A DNA stretch of 64,000 nucleotides from Alteromonas antoniana (GTDB lineage: Bacteria; Pseudomonadota; Gammaproteobacteria; Enterobacterales; Alteromonadaceae): the NCBI RefSeq assembly GCF_019249295.1, contig NZ_JAESDH010000010.1, forward strand, positions 97,203-161,202, read 5' to 3'. A program made the position numbers and the translations under genes. How positions within the stretch are numbered: the first letter of the stretch is position 1; every line of letters begins with the position of its first letter. The notes beneath the pieces were generated by a model. It searched no databases. It worked only from the letters and a program-made list of their open reading frames with translations, and was not told where the DNA came from. Below are positions 10,943 through 21,079 of the stretch, in pieces.

Positions 10943-12370
10943 ATGTCAGTACCAGTAAGCCTCATGTGGTTCCGGCAGGATTTACGGGTTAAAGACAACC
11001 CCGCTCTTAACGCTGCGTGCGATCACGGCAAAATCATTCCGATTTACATCTACGATACCAGTGTGCCCAATGGCAGAGAGCCTGGTGGCGCGTCTGCGTG
11101 GTGGTTACATCACTCTCTTGCGCAATTGAATGAGCGACTCAACGGGCACTTGCAGATTTTTAAGGGTGACCCGGAAGACATTATTCCTAAACTCATGGAT
11201 GAATTTGGTACAACAAGCATATTCTGGAACCGTTGTTACGCACCCTGGCAGATAAAACGGGACAAGAATCTGAAATCGTCGCTTAAAGACGCCGGGTATC
11301 AGGTGACCAGTTGTAACGGCAGTTTACTGTGGGAGCCGATGGAAATCAGTAAGCAGGACGGCGGAGCTTACAAGGTGTTTACGCCCTATTATCGCAAGGG
11401 ATGCCTGAATGCATCGCCACCGCGCTACCCGAAAGCGCCGCCCGCACGCATTACCTACGATGATGCGCCAGTGAAAGGCATTACGCTGGATAAATTACAA
11501 CTTCTCCCTGCCATCAGCTGGGACGAGGGGATTGCAAAAGAATGGAAGCCAGGGGAAGAAGGAGCAGCTGATAGGTTGGCTACGTTTATCGATGAGTCAG
11601 CCAAACGATATAAAGAAGATCGCGACCATCCGGCTATTCAGGGTACGTCCCGACTGTCTCCGCATTTACATTTTGGAGAAATTTCCCCAAATCAGGTCTG
11701 GTATGCCATCAAGGACAAGTTTGGTGATACGGACGATAAAAACATTGATACCTTCCTTAGCGAACTGGGCTGGCGGGAATTTAGTTACTACCTGCTTTAT
11801 CATTTTCCTACATTACCGAACCGAAATTTTAACGACAAATTCGACAAATTCCCGTGGCGAAAAAGCGCCTCGAATTTACGTGACTGGCAAAAGGGTCAGA
11901 CCGGCATCCCGATTGTTGACGCTGGAATGCGCGAGCTGTGGCAAACGGGTTATATGCATAACCGTGTCCGGATGGTTGTGGGCTCGTTTTTGGTAAAAAA
12001 TCTTCTGATTGACTGGCACGAAGGTGAACGCTGGTTCTGGGACTGCCTGGTAGATGCCGACATCGCCAGCAATACCGCAAGCTGGCAGTGGGTTGCGGGC
12101 TCTGGCGCAGACGCTGCACCCTATTTCCGAATTTTCAATCCGGTGTTACAGGGTGAAAAATTCGACAAGCAGGGCGAATATGTCAGAACTTACTGTCCCG
12201 AGCTTTCCGGCTTACCAAATAAGTACATCCATAAACCCTGGGATGCTCCGGAAAAAATAATGAAAGAAGCGGGGATTAACCTGGGTAAGGACTACCCGGA
12301 ACCGTTAGTCGACTTAAAAGCCAGTCGACAGCGCGCGCTGGATGCATTCTCTGAAATCAAAGGAGGCTGA
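10943..12370 (+). CDS. phrB: class I CPD deoxyribodipyrimidine photolyase
   Basis: A 475-residue light-driven repair enzyme for cyclobutane pyrimidine dimers. It has the N-terminal MTHF-type antenna domain (LMWFRQDLRVKDNPAL). The catalytic domain shows LGWREFSYYLLYHFP, NRVRMVVGSFLVKNL and the flavin segment DADIASNTASWQW, with Asn377 next to flavin N5. I chose the ATG at 10943 over an upstream start because it has an AAGGA site 5 bp upstream and gives the E. coli length (472). Its stop is immediately followed by the ATG of the next gene, so they are co-transcribed. Confidence 0.95.
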   Translation: MSVPVSLMWFRQDLRVKDNPALNAACDHGKIIPIYIYDTSVPNGREPGGASAWWLHHSLAQLNERLNGHLQIFKGDPEDIIPKLMDEFGTTSIFWNRCYAPWQIKRDKNLKSSLKDAGYQVTSCNGSLLWEPMEISKQDGGAYKVFTPYYRKGCLNASPPRYPKAPPARITYDDAPVKGITLDKLQLLPAISWDEGIAKEWKPGEEGAADRLATFIDESAKRYKEDRDHPAIQGTSRLSPHLHFGEISPNQVWYAIKDKFGDTDDKNIDTFLSELGWREFSYYLLYHFPTLPNRNFNDKFDKFPWRKSASNLRDWQKGQTGIPIVDAGMRELWQTGYMHNRVRMVVGSFLVKNLLIDWHEGERWFWDCLVDADIASNTASWQWVAGSGADAAPYFRIFNPVLQGEKFDKQGEYVRTYCPELSGLPNKYIHKPWDAPEKIMKEAGINLGKDYPEPLVDLKASRQRALDAFSEIKGG

Positions 12371-13915
12371 ATGAGCGCGAGTTTGCGGTTGATACTTGGC
12401 GATCAGCTTACCCTGTCGTTACCCGTTGTTGAGGATGCAACGAAAACTCGTGATATTTTTTTGCTTGCCGAAGTGCGGGAAGAGGCAACTTACGTAAAGC
12501 ACCATAAACTAAAAATAGCGTTTCTGTTTAGTGCTATGCGTCATTTTGCTGAAGAATTAAAGGACAGAGGATATCAGGTTGAGTACTGCCGTTACGATGA
12601 TGATGATAATCAGGGATCGTTGCTAAAACAGCTAAAACATACGCTGGAAAAACACCCGTCGCTGGACTCAGTTATTGTTACTGAGCCTGGCGAATACCGA
12701 CTTCAGCAAAGCATGCAGCAGTGGTCAAATCAATTGGGCGTACCGGTAAATGTGCTCGATGATCCCCGCTTTTTATCCAGTCCTGAAGATTTCTCACAAT
12801 GGGCAGAGGGACGGAAGCAGCTGCGCATGGAATTCTTTTATCGAGAAATGCGCAAGCGCTACAAAATCCTCATGGATGATGACTCACCGGTAGGTGGTAA
12901 ATGGAATTATGACTCACAAAACCGCGAGCCCATGCCTGCTGATCAGAAGGTGCCTGAGCCAAAAACATTTGCGCCTGATGACATAACAAATTCGGTCATA
13001 GCGCTGGTGAAAAAGGAATTTGATGATCATTTTGGTGACATCGATAATTTTTATTTTGCGGTAACACGAGAACAAGCACTGCATGTTCTTGATACGTTCA
13101 TTGATGAGCGCCTACCCACCTTCGGTAAATATCAGGATGCCATGGTGGAGGGGAAGCCCTGGCTATATCATTCCCATCTCTCGTTTTATATTAATTGCGG
13201 TCTACTCACCCCGAAAGAAGTAATTCAACGCGCCGAGACGGCATACTACGAAGAAAAAGCACCATTAAATTCGGCAGAAGGGTTTATCCGCCAGATCTTG
13301 GGGTGGCGCGAATTCGTGCGGGGCTTTTACTGGCATTTCATGCCAGATCTGTCAAAAGACAATTATTTTTCAAACAACCGTAGCTTGCCGTCATTTTTCT
13401 GGGACGGCTATACCAACATGAATTGCATGCGGCAATGTATTACTGAAACAAAGAATAATGCTTATGCCCATCATATACAGCGATTAATGGTTATCGGAAA
13501 TTTCTGTCTGCTTACCGGCCTAAATCCTCAGGAAGTGCAGGAGTGGTATCTGCTGGTGTATGCAGATGCCTATGAATGGGTAGAGCTGCCAAATGTTGCC
13601 GGTATGATTTTATATGCTGATGGCGGTAACCTTGCCAGCAAGCCCTATATAGCGAGCGGTAGTTACATCAATAAAATGTCCAACTACTGCAAAAACTGTG
13701 GTTATAAAGTGAGTAAAAAATCCGGTGACGATGCCTGTCCGTTCAATTATCTCTACTGGCGTTTCATCGACGAACACGAAGATAAGTTGCGCGACAATCA
13801 TCGGATGGCGATGATTTATCGCACTTACGAGAAAATGAGTCAGGATAAACTGGATGCTGCAAGACAGTCTGCTGCCATCTTTCTTCAGAGACTAAGTAAA
13901 GATGAAGAAGTCTGA
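12371..13915 (+). CDS. prokaryotic (6-4) photolyase with 4Fe-4S cluster (FeS-BCP)
   Basis: A 514-residue protein of the bacterial FeS cryptochrome/photolyase group, which repairs (6-4) photoproducts. It opens with [15 protein letters not shown], the group's typical start. The four cluster cysteines are visible as Cys352, Cys440, Cys443 and Cys456, each two residues beyond the ligands recalled for Agrobacterium PhrB (350, 438, 441, 454). The flavin pocket segment [18 protein letters not shown] is also typical. It begins directly after the class I photolyase stop, and its 3' end overlaps the DUF2256 gene by 14 bp. Confidence 0.94.
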   Translation: MSASLRLILGDQLTLSLPVVEDATKTRDIFLLAEVREEATYVKHHKLKIAFLFSAMRHFAEELKDRGYQVEYCRYDDDDNQGSLLKQLKHTLEKHPSLDSVIVTEPGEYRLQQSMQQWSNQLGVPVNVLDDPRFLSSPEDFSQWAEGRKQLRMEFFYREMRKRYKILMDDDSPVGGKWNYDSQNREPMPADQKVPEPKTFAPDDITNSVIALVKKEFDDHFGDIDNFYFAVTREQALHVLDTFIDERLPTFGKYQDAMVEGKPWLYHSHLSFYINCGLLTPKEVIQRAETAYYEEKAPLNSAEGFIRQILGWREFVRGFYWHFMPDLSKDNYFSNNRSLPSFFWDGYTNMNCMRQCITETKNNAYAHHIQRLMVIGNFCLLTGLNPQEVQEWYLLVYADAYEWVELPNVAGMILYADGGNLASKPYIASGSYINKMSNYCKNCGYKVSKKSGDDACPFNYLYWRFIDEHEDKLRDNHRMAMIYRTYEKMSQDKLDAARQSAAIFLQRLSKDEEV

Positions 13916-14054
13916 CTTACCTCAGAAAGTTTGCCCGGTATGTCAGCGCCCCTTTAGCTGGCGTAAGAAATGGGAAAAGAATTGGGAGCAGGTAAAATAT
14001 TGTTCCCGACGCTGCGCCGGGAACAGAAACACAGGTGGGAGTATCGAGAGTTGA
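13902..14054 (+). CDS. DUF2256 small zinc-finger-like protein
   Basis: A 50-residue protein with two Cys pairs, CPVCQRPF and CSRRC, around the basic segment [15 protein letters not shown]. These features define the DUF2256 family, whose genes are repeatedly found next to photolyase/cryptochrome genes. It overlaps the last 14 bp of the (6-4) photolyase gene in another frame, so it is probably translationally coupled. The molecular role is unknown; the four cysteines suggest Zn binding. Confidence 0.9.
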   Translation: MKKSDLPQKVCPVCQRPFSWRKKWEKNWEQVKYCSRRCAGNRNTGGSIES

Positions 14055-14154
14055 TTCATCTGACTTATTTATCGCCGACTCGATGGGATATGACGTTACA
14101 ACTGTGATAGCTTAAGAAACTAAGAGTGTTACTGGCGATAAACGGAAGATATCG

Positions 14155-14886
14155 ATGGATTTGCAGCGCATAATACCGATCCTCATTGTATGGATACTTA
14201 GTGGCGCGGCTCATAGCGAGCCGCTGAAAAGTGCGGTTTCACCCGATTTTCCTAAAGGGCTGCATTTTCATTACCTAAAATACATTGAAGAAAAGCTGGC
14301 TACGCCTGTTGAGATTTCGCAAATGCCGTTTGCCCGGCGCATTTACTCGCTGGAGTCCGGTGATATCGACATGATGGTGGGTCTTCAGGCTGGCAGGGAA
14401 GGAAATTTTATCTATGTTTTTCCCGCCTACGAATCGTTAACACATACATTATTTGTGCGTCGTGAAAATGTCAGTAAGATTGACTCGAAAGAAGCCTTAT
14501 ACCATGCCGTGATCGCATTTACCCGGCAAGGACGATATTCAGACACGTTGCTCTCGATGCCGCAGGCCTTTCAAATCAACGTGGAGTCGCTGGATCAGAA
14601 AATCGCAATGCTGATGCATCATCGAATAGATGGGTTTGTACATTTTAGTGATAGCGCCAGGTCTCGCATTCAAGTGCAGGGGGTGCAAAATGACATCGTC
14701 GAATCCGCTTATCAGCCTGAACAGGCACACAACTTTCATCTGGCAATTCGTCGCGGGTTGCCAGTCAGATTACAGGCAAGACTAACTCGTATTGTCAGTG
14801 AGGGGATAGCCGCGGGTAACTTTGCGGATATCCGGGAGGCATACTACAGTGATAATCAACCTGTCCTGAATGTGCCATCTCAGTAA
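14155..14886 (+). CDS. orphan periplasmic solute-binding protein (SBP_bac_3-like)
   Basis: A 243-residue exported protein with a signal peptide ending near GAAHSE. The mature part has the two-lobe pattern of family 3 solute-binding proteins (MPFARRIYSLESGDIDMMVGLQ, then HHRIDGFVHFSD). No permease or ATPase gene is adjacent, so it may be a sensor-type binding protein rather than a transport component. The ligand is unknown. Such stand-alone proteins are common in Alteromonas. Confidence 0.78.
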   Translation: MDLQRIIPILIVWILSGAAHSEPLKSAVSPDFPKGLHFHYLKYIEEKLATPVEISQMPFARRIYSLESGDIDMMVGLQAGREGNFIYVFPAYESLTHTLFVRRENVSKIDSKEALYHAVIAFTRQGRYSDTLLSMPQAFQINVESLDQKIAMLMHHRIDGFVHFSDSARSRIQVQGVQNDIVESAYQPEQAHNFHLAIRRGLPVRLQARLTRIVSEGIAAGNFADIREAYYSDNQPVLNVPSQ

Positions 14887-14928
14887 TTTATGATGCGTAC
14901 CATTGTCATCAAATAACAGTGAGCGAAT

Positions 14929-15981
14929 GTGAGAAACTTTACCTGCCAGTGTGGTAATACGGTGTACTTTGCCAACACGCAATGCCTTTCCTGCAACCGG
15001 CCACTGGGCTTCATCAGTGAGATGGGGGTTATGGCGTCGTTTAACGTCAGCGACAATGGAGACTGGGTGACGCCATTGTCAGATAAGCGTTACCGGCCGT
15101 GTGTTAATTATGCGTCTAACCATATTTGCAACTGGATGGTTGAGAACACATCAGACAAGAGCTTGTGTCACTCGTGTGAGTTGACCAAGATCATTCCCGA
15201 TCAATCCAAAGAGTTAAATGCGAAACGCTGGTATCGAATGGAGCATGCAAAAAGACGTTTACTTTTTACGCTGATATCGCTGGGACTGCCCATCTGGAGT
15301 CAACGGCCAGGCAAGCCACAGCTTCAGTTTCAGTTTTTAGAAGATGTTGAGGAAGATGAATATGGTCAGGAGCTCACTGTAAAATCTACGGTTATTACCG
15401 GCCATAGCAACGGAATGATCACGCTGAACCTGAAAGAAGCCGAAGACAGCTCACGTATCATGATGCGGGAGAGAATGAACGAACGATATCGCACATTGGT
15501 AGGCCATTTTCGACATGAATCAGGTCATTTTTACTGGGACTGGTTTATTCGCGACAGCGAAAAGCTGGACGAGTTTCGCGCTATTTTCGGGGATGAACGT
15601 CAGGATTATACCCAATCTTTGCAAACCTATTATAAAAATGGCCCCGTTTCAGACTGGCAGGAACGTTATATCAGCGCCTACGCCAGTGCGCACCCGTGGG
15701 AAGATTGGGCTGAATCCTGGGCTCACTATCTGCATATCGTTGATACGCTGGAAACTGCCGATGAATATGATGTGGCGGTAGGGCATCAACAGGTAAACGC
15801 GCCGGTTAATCAGCATAAGGGAGTGGATTTCGACCGCCTTTTTGATGATTGGGGCAGACTGACAACCGTGCTTAACGCCTTAAACAGAAGTATGGGACTT
15901 GATGACGCATACCCCTTCCTTATTCCTGCGGCGGCCTCAGAAAAGCTCAGGTATATTCACAATCTGATACAAGGTGAGTAA
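14929..15981 (+). CDS. putative zinc metallopeptidase (COG4307 type)
   Basis: A 350-residue cytoplasmic protein. The N terminus holds a zinc ribbon (CQCG near residue 6, CLSC near 19, and further Cys at 58, 67, 80 and 83). The catalytic HESGH is at residues 196-200 and a third-ligand candidate Glu262 lies in WEDWAESWAHYLHI. The start is GTG at 14929, within GTGAGAAAC. It is convergent with the Anbu gene (74 bp between stops). That proximity suggests a role in the same peptide or protein processing pathway, which is inference. The substrate is unknown. Confidence 0.82.
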   Translation: MRNFTCQCGNTVYFANTQCLSCNRPLGFISEMGVMASFNVSDNGDWVTPLSDKRYRPCVNYASNHICNWMVENTSDKSLCHSCELTKIIPDQSKELNAKRWYRMEHAKRRLLFTLISLGLPIWSQRPGKPQLQFQFLEDVEEDEYGQELTVKSTVITGHSNGMITLNLKEAEDSSRIMMRERMNERYRTLVGHFRHESGHFYWDWFIRDSEKLDEFRAIFGDERQDYTQSLQTYYKNGPVSDWQERYISAYASAHPWEDWAESWAHYLHIVDTLETADEYDVAVGHQQVNAPVNQHKGVDFDRLFDDWGRLTTVLNALNRSMGLDDAYPFLIPAAASEKLRYIHNLIQGE

Positions 15982-16055
15982 CTCCTTCTTTGCAGATTTC
16001 CTATATGCGAAAGCAGGGGCAAGCGCAGCTCGTCCCTGACCTGATTACCGCATGA

Positions 16056-16793
16056 TCAGCTTTTTTCCCACTCAAACCGCGGAAGACGGTTGAATGTGCG
16101 CTTTAAGCCCTGAGTCCATTGCTTTTGCATGGATTTATACATTGGGCTATTCATTGTAAAAGTCTGATGGTAAGGCGCTTCCATTGTCCCCGCCGTCATA
16201 ATAGACAGTTCAATAGGGGGCCCTACAGAGATATTACTGCGGATTGTTGAGTCGAGCGATACCATCGCGCAGCGCGCGGCATCCTCGAGACTGGTAGTCG
16301 GTGTGATTATTCTGTCGAGAATTGGTTTGCCATATTTGTTCTCACCAATCTGAAGATAAGGTGTATCCGTTGACGTAGAAACGAAGTTACCCTGTGGGTA
16401 TATCATAAAAATTTCGTGAGACTTGCCGTTAATCTGACCACCAAGTATAAAACTTGACTCGGCGCTGTTACCGCTTTTCTCCATTGCTTTTTCATGACGT
16501 CTTTGCTCTTTCTGGCTCAATTCGCCTATGTATTGTGCGACCTCATGAAGATAATTACCACTACGCAGTGTGAACTCAGCCTCAGGATCCTCAAGATCAC
16601 GTTTTATGGCATTCACTACAGCTTGTGAGGTGGCAAGACTGCCTGAGGTAAGCAAAACCAGAACGCGCTCACCTGGCCACACAAAACGCGTCATTTTGCT
16701 GTAAGTGGCGATATAATCGACGCCTGCGTTCGTTCGTGAGTCCGATGCAAACACCACACCTTTATTGACTTTAATAGCAAGACAATAGGTCAC
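16056..16793 (-). CDS. Anbu, ancestral proteasome beta-subunit-like peptidase
   Basis: A 245-residue Ntn-hydrolase of the Anbu family, which assembles into proteasome-like ring or helical particles. The N terminus MTYCLAI would expose Thr2 as the catalytic nucleophile after Met removal; FASDSRTNAG carries the conserved Asp and the family signature. It is divergent from the ATP-grasp and alpha-E genes, with 255 bp between starts, an association known for Anbu. The known partner set often also includes a transglutaminase-like protein, which is absent here. The natural substrate has not been established. Confidence 0.93.
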   Translation of the reverse strand: MTYCLAIKVNKGVVFASDSRTNAGVDYIATYSKMTRFVWPGERVLVLLTSGSLATSQAVVNAIKRDLEDPEAEFTLRSGNYLHEVAQYIGELSQKEQRRHEKAMEKSGNSAESSFILGGQINGKSHEIFMIYPQGNFVSTSTDTPYLQIGENKYGKPILDRIITPTTSLEDAARCAMVSLDSTIRSNISVGPPIELSIMTAGTMEAPYHQTFTMNSPMYKSMQKQWTQGLKRTFNRLPRFEWEKS

Positions 16794-17048
16794 GTTAATC
16801 CTCTGAAAAATAACGAATCATAATGCCCATAGCATGGCGTGTGTTGTTTGTTTTCGCAATTAAAACTTGCGGAATTTAATGTAAGGCAACTGCCAGACGA
16901 TTTATTTGAGTCAACCTTAACTCTGGCTGGAAAATAACAGCGCTCGTTTACAAGTAAAAACAGTTGGCGGTCAGTACCTTATTGATTTTTCGAACCAAAC
17001 ACGATTAGATGAGTATAAATTCTGAACAGAGTGGAAAAGGGAACGAAT

Positions 17049-18500
17049 ATGGCGATCAGGTGGGGAAACTATAAAACCGGACCGTTCTTTGATGAACTCA
17101 TTGAAGGGCGAAATAAACCGCGGCCGGCAGCAAAAGATTTATGTCAGTACCTGCGGTCCCTGTCAGATGCAGAATTGCTGGATTACAAGACCGCAGCGTC
17201 TTCAGCCATCCACGTAATGGGGATTACCTTTACCGTTTATTCAGAAGAGGAGGGGTCAATCGACCGGGCCTGGCCTTTTGACATTATCCCAAGAATTATC
17301 GATAAATCTGAATGGAAGGAAGTGGAAAAGGGACTAAAACAGCGCGTGAAAGCGCTGAATATGTTTATCGACGATATTTACAATGACCAGAATGTCATCA
17401 AGGACAATATCGTACCGGAATCCATTTTAACCCAGTCAAAAAATTTCCTGCCAGAGTGCATGGGAGTGTCGCCGCCTCTTGGGGTGTGGGCACATATCTG
17501 CGGCTCTGATTTGGTTCGCGACCAGCATGGCACTATTTATGTGCTGGAAGATAACCTGCGCGTTCCATCAGGCGTTTCTTACATGCTTGAAAACCGCCAT
17601 GTTATGAAGCGCGTTTTTCCTGAGCTTTTTGAAAAGTACAATATTCTTCCTGTCGATGATTATCCGTCTCAGTTGTACAACATGCTGTGTGAACTCTCAC
17701 CACGCGATATTGAGCAACCAGAGATCGTTGTATTGACCCCGGGTATTTTTAACTCAGCCTATTTTGAGCATGCGTATCTTGCGCAACAAATGGGGGCTGA
17801 ACTGGTTGTCGGCAGTGATCTGGTCGTGGATGATGATGACATTGTTTACATGCGAACCGTGGAAGGATTATCTCGGGTTGATGTCATCTACCGGCGCATT
17901 GACGATGCATTTCTGGATCCGGAAGCCTTTCGTGAAGATTCCATGCTAGGGGTAAAAGGCCTCATGCGTGCATGGAAAGCGGGCAATATCGCCCTCGCAA
18001 ATGCACCCGGGGCAGGGGTAGCGGATGATAAAGTTGTTTATGCTTTTGTTCCCGACATTATTCGATACTACCTGAAAGAGGAGCCGCTGCTTGAAAACGT
18101 TCCGACCTACAAATGCATCAATAAAGATGAACGCGATTATGTTATTGAACATATTGATGAGATGGTGGTTAAACCGGCCAATGAGTCTGGCGGCTACGGC
18201 ATGTTAATAGGTCCGCATGCGACAAAAGCGGAGCGGGAAAAATTTGTCCGCCTCATTCGTCGCGATCCACGAAACTATGTGGCGCAACCCATGCTACTGT
18301 TATCAACGGCCCCTACACTTATCGATACAAAAGCGGAGGGAAGGCATTTAGACTTGCGGCCCTTTATTTTGTCTGGCAGCAGCGTGTCTGTAACAACCGG
18401 GGGACTAACCCGTGTTGCCATGCGCAAAGGATCGACCGTCGTCAACTCTTCGCAGGGTGGCGGGAGTAAAGACACCTGGATTGTGGATATGGAGGCCTAA
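17049..18500 (+). CDS. circularly permuted ATP-grasp protein (COG2308)
   Basis: A 483-residue protein of the circularly permuted ATP-grasp family. Proteins of this family are predicted amide- or peptide-bond-forming ligases and occur with alpha-E proteins and Anbu. Visible family segments are YVLEDNLRVPSGVSYMLENR, VVLTPGIFNSAYFEHAYLA and MVVKPANESGGYGM, the last a nucleotide-binding loop. I prefer the ATG at 17049, preceded by AAGGGA, to one 18 bp upstream. It is followed 4 bp later by the alpha-E gene. The product of the reaction is unknown. Confidence 0.9.
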   Translation: MAIRWGNYKTGPFFDELIEGRNKPRPAAKDLCQYLRSLSDAELLDYKTAASSAIHVMGITFTVYSEEEGSIDRAWPFDIIPRIIDKSEWKEVEKGLKQRVKALNMFIDDIYNDQNVIKDNIVPESILTQSKNFLPECMGVSPPLGVWAHICGSDLVRDQHGTIYVLEDNLRVPSGVSYMLENRHVMKRVFPELFEKYNILPVDDYPSQLYNMLCELSPRDIEQPEIVVLTPGIFNSAYFEHAYLAQQMGAELVVGSDLVVDDDDIVYMRTVEGLSRVDVIYRRIDDAFLDPEAFREDSMLGVKGLMRAWKAGNIALANAPGAGVADDKVVYAFVPDIIRYYLKEEPLLENVPTYKCINKDERDYVIEHIDEMVVKPANESGGYGMLIGPHATKAEREKFVRLIRRDPRNYVAQPMLLLSTAPTLIDTKAEGRHLDLRPFILSGSSVSVTTGGLTRVAMRKGSTVVNSSQGGGSKDTWIVDMEA

Positions 18501-18504
18501 TCAG

Positions 18505-19425
18505 ATGCTATCACGTGTTGCTAATCATATTTACTGGATGGCCAGATACCTTGAGCGAGCCGAAAATACGGCAAGATTGATACAGGTAAATACCCACTTG
18601 TTACTGGACTTACCCAAAAACGTTACCCTCGGCTGGGAACCTATCATCGATATGTTATCGTTTCGCGATACGTTCTATGAACGCTACAGCGAACCCGACG
18701 AAAAAAGCGTGATCCGGTTTATGGTAATGGATACCTCAAATCCAGGCTCTATTATTAATTCACTGGCAAGCGCACGGGAAAACGCGCGCATCGTCCGGGA
18801 AATCATTCCTTCTGAGGCGTGGGAGCTGATTAACCAGCTTCATCTTCAGGCTAAAGAAGATGGTCAGAGTGTGTTAACCCGCCGGCACCGCTTTAATTGC
18901 CTGAATCGGGTTATAACGGGAAACCAGACCATTACCGGACTGGTGGGCGGTACCATGAACCGCGATAACGCCTACGCTTTTTTACGTCTTGGACGTCACC
19001 TGGAGCGCGCAGATATGACAACCCGAATCATCGATGTGCGGTCTGCGTCGCTGTTACCGGGACTTGCGGACGACAATGCTGCATTTGAGAACATACAGTG
19101 GATGGGCGTGTTGAAATCGTTAACGGCCTATCAAATGTACAGACAAGAGATGCGCTTGCGGATCCAGCGTGCTGATATACTGGAATTTCTGTTACAACGA
19201 GATACGTTTCCGCGTTCGCTCAGCCATTCCTTGGGCCAAATTGTTAAGTGTGTATCTGAATTACCGAAGCCAGAAAAAGTCATTGAGTCTGTCAACAATG
19301 TGAAAAAAGAACTGCAGTCTCTGGATACCAAGACGCTTAAGCAGGCAAAGCTTCATGATGTCATGGATGAGATACAGGTTCATTTGCTGGACGTTCATAA
19401 CACAATTGATCAGACCTATTTCTGA
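18505..19425 (+). CDS. alpha-E domain protein (COG2307)
   Basis: A 306-residue, almost wholly alpha-helical protein. The N terminus LSRVANHIYWMARYLERAEN is the alpha-E signature, followed by FLRLGRHLERADMTTRIID. The ATG at 18505 has a GGAGG site 9 bp upstream, inside the end of the ATP-grasp gene. Alpha-E proteins are obligate neighbours of the permuted ATP-grasp proteins and are thought to work with them in an uncharacterised peptide-tagging or ligation system. Confidence 0.9.
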   Translation: MLSRVANHIYWMARYLERAENTARLIQVNTHLLLDLPKNVTLGWEPIIDMLSFRDTFYERYSEPDEKSVIRFMVMDTSNPGSIINSLASARENARIVREIIPSEAWELINQLHLQAKEDGQSVLTRRHRFNCLNRVITGNQTITGLVGGTMNRDNAYAFLRLGRHLERADMTTRIIDVRSASLLPGLADDNAAFENIQWMGVLKSLTAYQMYRQEMRLRIQRADILEFLLQRDTFPRSLSHSLGQIVKCVSELPKPEKVIESVNNVKKELQSLDTKTLKQAKLHDVMDEIQVHLLDVHNTIDQTYF

Positions 19426-19466
19426 TTAACAACAGGAAGCATTATCTACAAAAGCCAGTAGGGTAT

Positions 19467-19511
19467 GAAATTAAGACAGATATAGTTGACTATATCTGGC
19501 TACTTAATTTC
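19467..19511. terminator. nested stem-loop between convergent genes
   Basis: An outer 9-bp inverted repeat (GAAATTAAG at 19467, CTTAATTTC at 19503) encloses a perfect 8-bp hairpin GATATAGT-TG-ACTATATC. It lies between the alpha-E stop and the chemoreceptor stop, so it probably ends both transcripts. There is no strong T-run, so a termination role is inferred from position. Confidence 0.5.
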
Positions 19512-19553
19512 TGCCCTTCTGTCCTGTGTTTTAAAAGACCCTATTCAGGAGGA

Positions 19554-20902
19554 TTACACCTTAAATGTGCTGACGTTTTTGTTTAGCGCATTTGCAATCT
19601 CACTGACTTCTTTGCTAACGCTTCCTGCCTCACTAACTTGTTTCAGGTTATGCTGACTTAAGGACTGAAGCGATGAAGTATTGTTATTAATTTCGTCGAC
19701 CACAGTGCTTTGCTCTTCGGTTGCAGTTGCAATCTGATAAATCATCTCATTCGCTTTTTCTACGCAACTCTTAACCTCTGTCAGCGCTTTGGACAGTTCG
19801 TTAGATGATTCCAGTACAACCGTGACTTCAGTATTCCCTCGTTCAATAGCAGATACTGCCTCCGACACGCGGTTTTCCAGTCCTGCGAGCATACTGTTAA
19901 TGTCTTCGGTCGATTTTTGCGTGCGACTGGCCAGTGTTCGAACCTCGTCAGCAACCACCGCAAAACCGCGGCCCTGTTCGCCCGCTCTGGCCGCTTCAAT
20001 TGCAGCATTAAGTGCCAGTAAATTTGTCTGCTCAGCAATATCGCGTATCACATCCAGCACTGCGACAATATTTTTAGAGTCATTTGCAAGTTCCATGATG
20101 ACGCTATTTGCGTGCTGAACAGATGTGTTTAGCTGCGTAATACTTTTTGACGAATGTGTTACCACGTCTGTTGCTTTGTTGCTGGAATCAGACGCCGCCT
20201 GGGTATTGCCAAGGGCTGACTGGCTGTTTTCTGCAACTTCATGAACGGCGTGATTGAGTTCGTTTACTGCGGTGGCTATATGGTCAAGATTACTGTCTTG
20301 CTCGCTGGTGTTAAGTTCTACTGTGTCTGTACTGTTCTTAAGTGTACCAACGGTATTTCCCAACTGGTCTGCCTGTTTTTTAATATCGATTATCAGTGAC
20401 TGAAGGTTTTGCATCAGTCTATTGAACGTTCTTGCCAGGATGGTAATTTCATCTTTACCAGACTCGTCGAGCCGACTTCTGAGATCGCCTTCACCTTCAC
20501 TGATGTTATCCATGACGCTGATAAGATTATTCAGACGCGTGGTCACAAGTTTAGGCCCCACCACAATAGAAATGATAGAGGCCACAAGAACAATAAGAAT
20601 CACTAAAAACAGGATATTGCGTTGCCGTTCACCGGCAGACTTTGCTTCTGCAGTGACCTCGTCGGCCTTCGCTTTGATACTTTCTCCTACCTTGTCATAG
20701 TGTGTTCTGACTGAGTCGAAACGATCTATCAGCTCCCCATTCAGCAGGTTTATAGCTTGCGCTGTATTGTTATTCTGAAGTGCTGAAATTACCTCTTCGG
20801 CAGAACGCTTCCAGGCATTAAAATCTTTATCGAAACCGGTTATTGATGTGACCAAATCAGGGTATTTCTGGACAATATCCGAAACCTCATACATGCGATC
20901 CT
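19554..20902 (-). pseudogene. methyl-accepting chemotaxis protein, C-terminal part cut by the transposon
   Basis: This part encodes about 447 host residues plus the target duplication: the rest of a periplasmic four-helix sensor, a second membrane helix (RNILFLVILIVLVASIISIVVG), a HAMP domain and the conserved signalling hairpin (NLLALNAAIEAARAGEQGRG). It lacks the first membrane helix. The frame continues into transposon sequence, so a product could only start from bases within the inverted repeat. Joining it at 20897 to the fragment at 39123-39428 gives an uninterrupted frame across QAQD-RMYEV and a chemoreceptor of about 549 residues. Confidence 0.93.
20898..20902. repeat. 5-bp target site duplication, left copy (ATCCT)
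   Basis: ATCCT directly abuts the left transposon end. The same five bases abut the right end at 39123-39127. Tn3-family elements make 5-bp duplications. Confidence 0.93.
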
Positions 20903-20951
20903 GAGGTACGGCCACGATTCGTGATAAATCGACCAAAAAATAGTTTAACCA
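20903..20951 (+). repeat. left terminal inverted repeat of the transposon
   Basis: It begins GAGGTACGGCCACGATTCGT and matches the reverse complement of 39074-39122 at 42 of 49 positions by eye; the first 20 bases are identical. The outermost bases meet the ATCCT duplication exactly. Confidence 0.93.
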
Positions 20952-21079
20952 TATGAAATATATTGAATATCTCAACGAACTAACAGCAGACTTTGCGCTA
21001 TTGATACACTGTTTGTTATATTCGTACTTTCAACTTAGAATTTTACTACCCACTTCAGTACCGACAATACGGTTAAATT

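Noticed and set aside
20903..20975. Possible new N terminus for the C-terminal chemoreceptor fragment
   Set aside because: The frame runs into the transposon inverted repeat from an ATG at 20975, but the start has no good ribosome-binding site and the extra residues are transposon-derived; I call the fragment a pseudogene.
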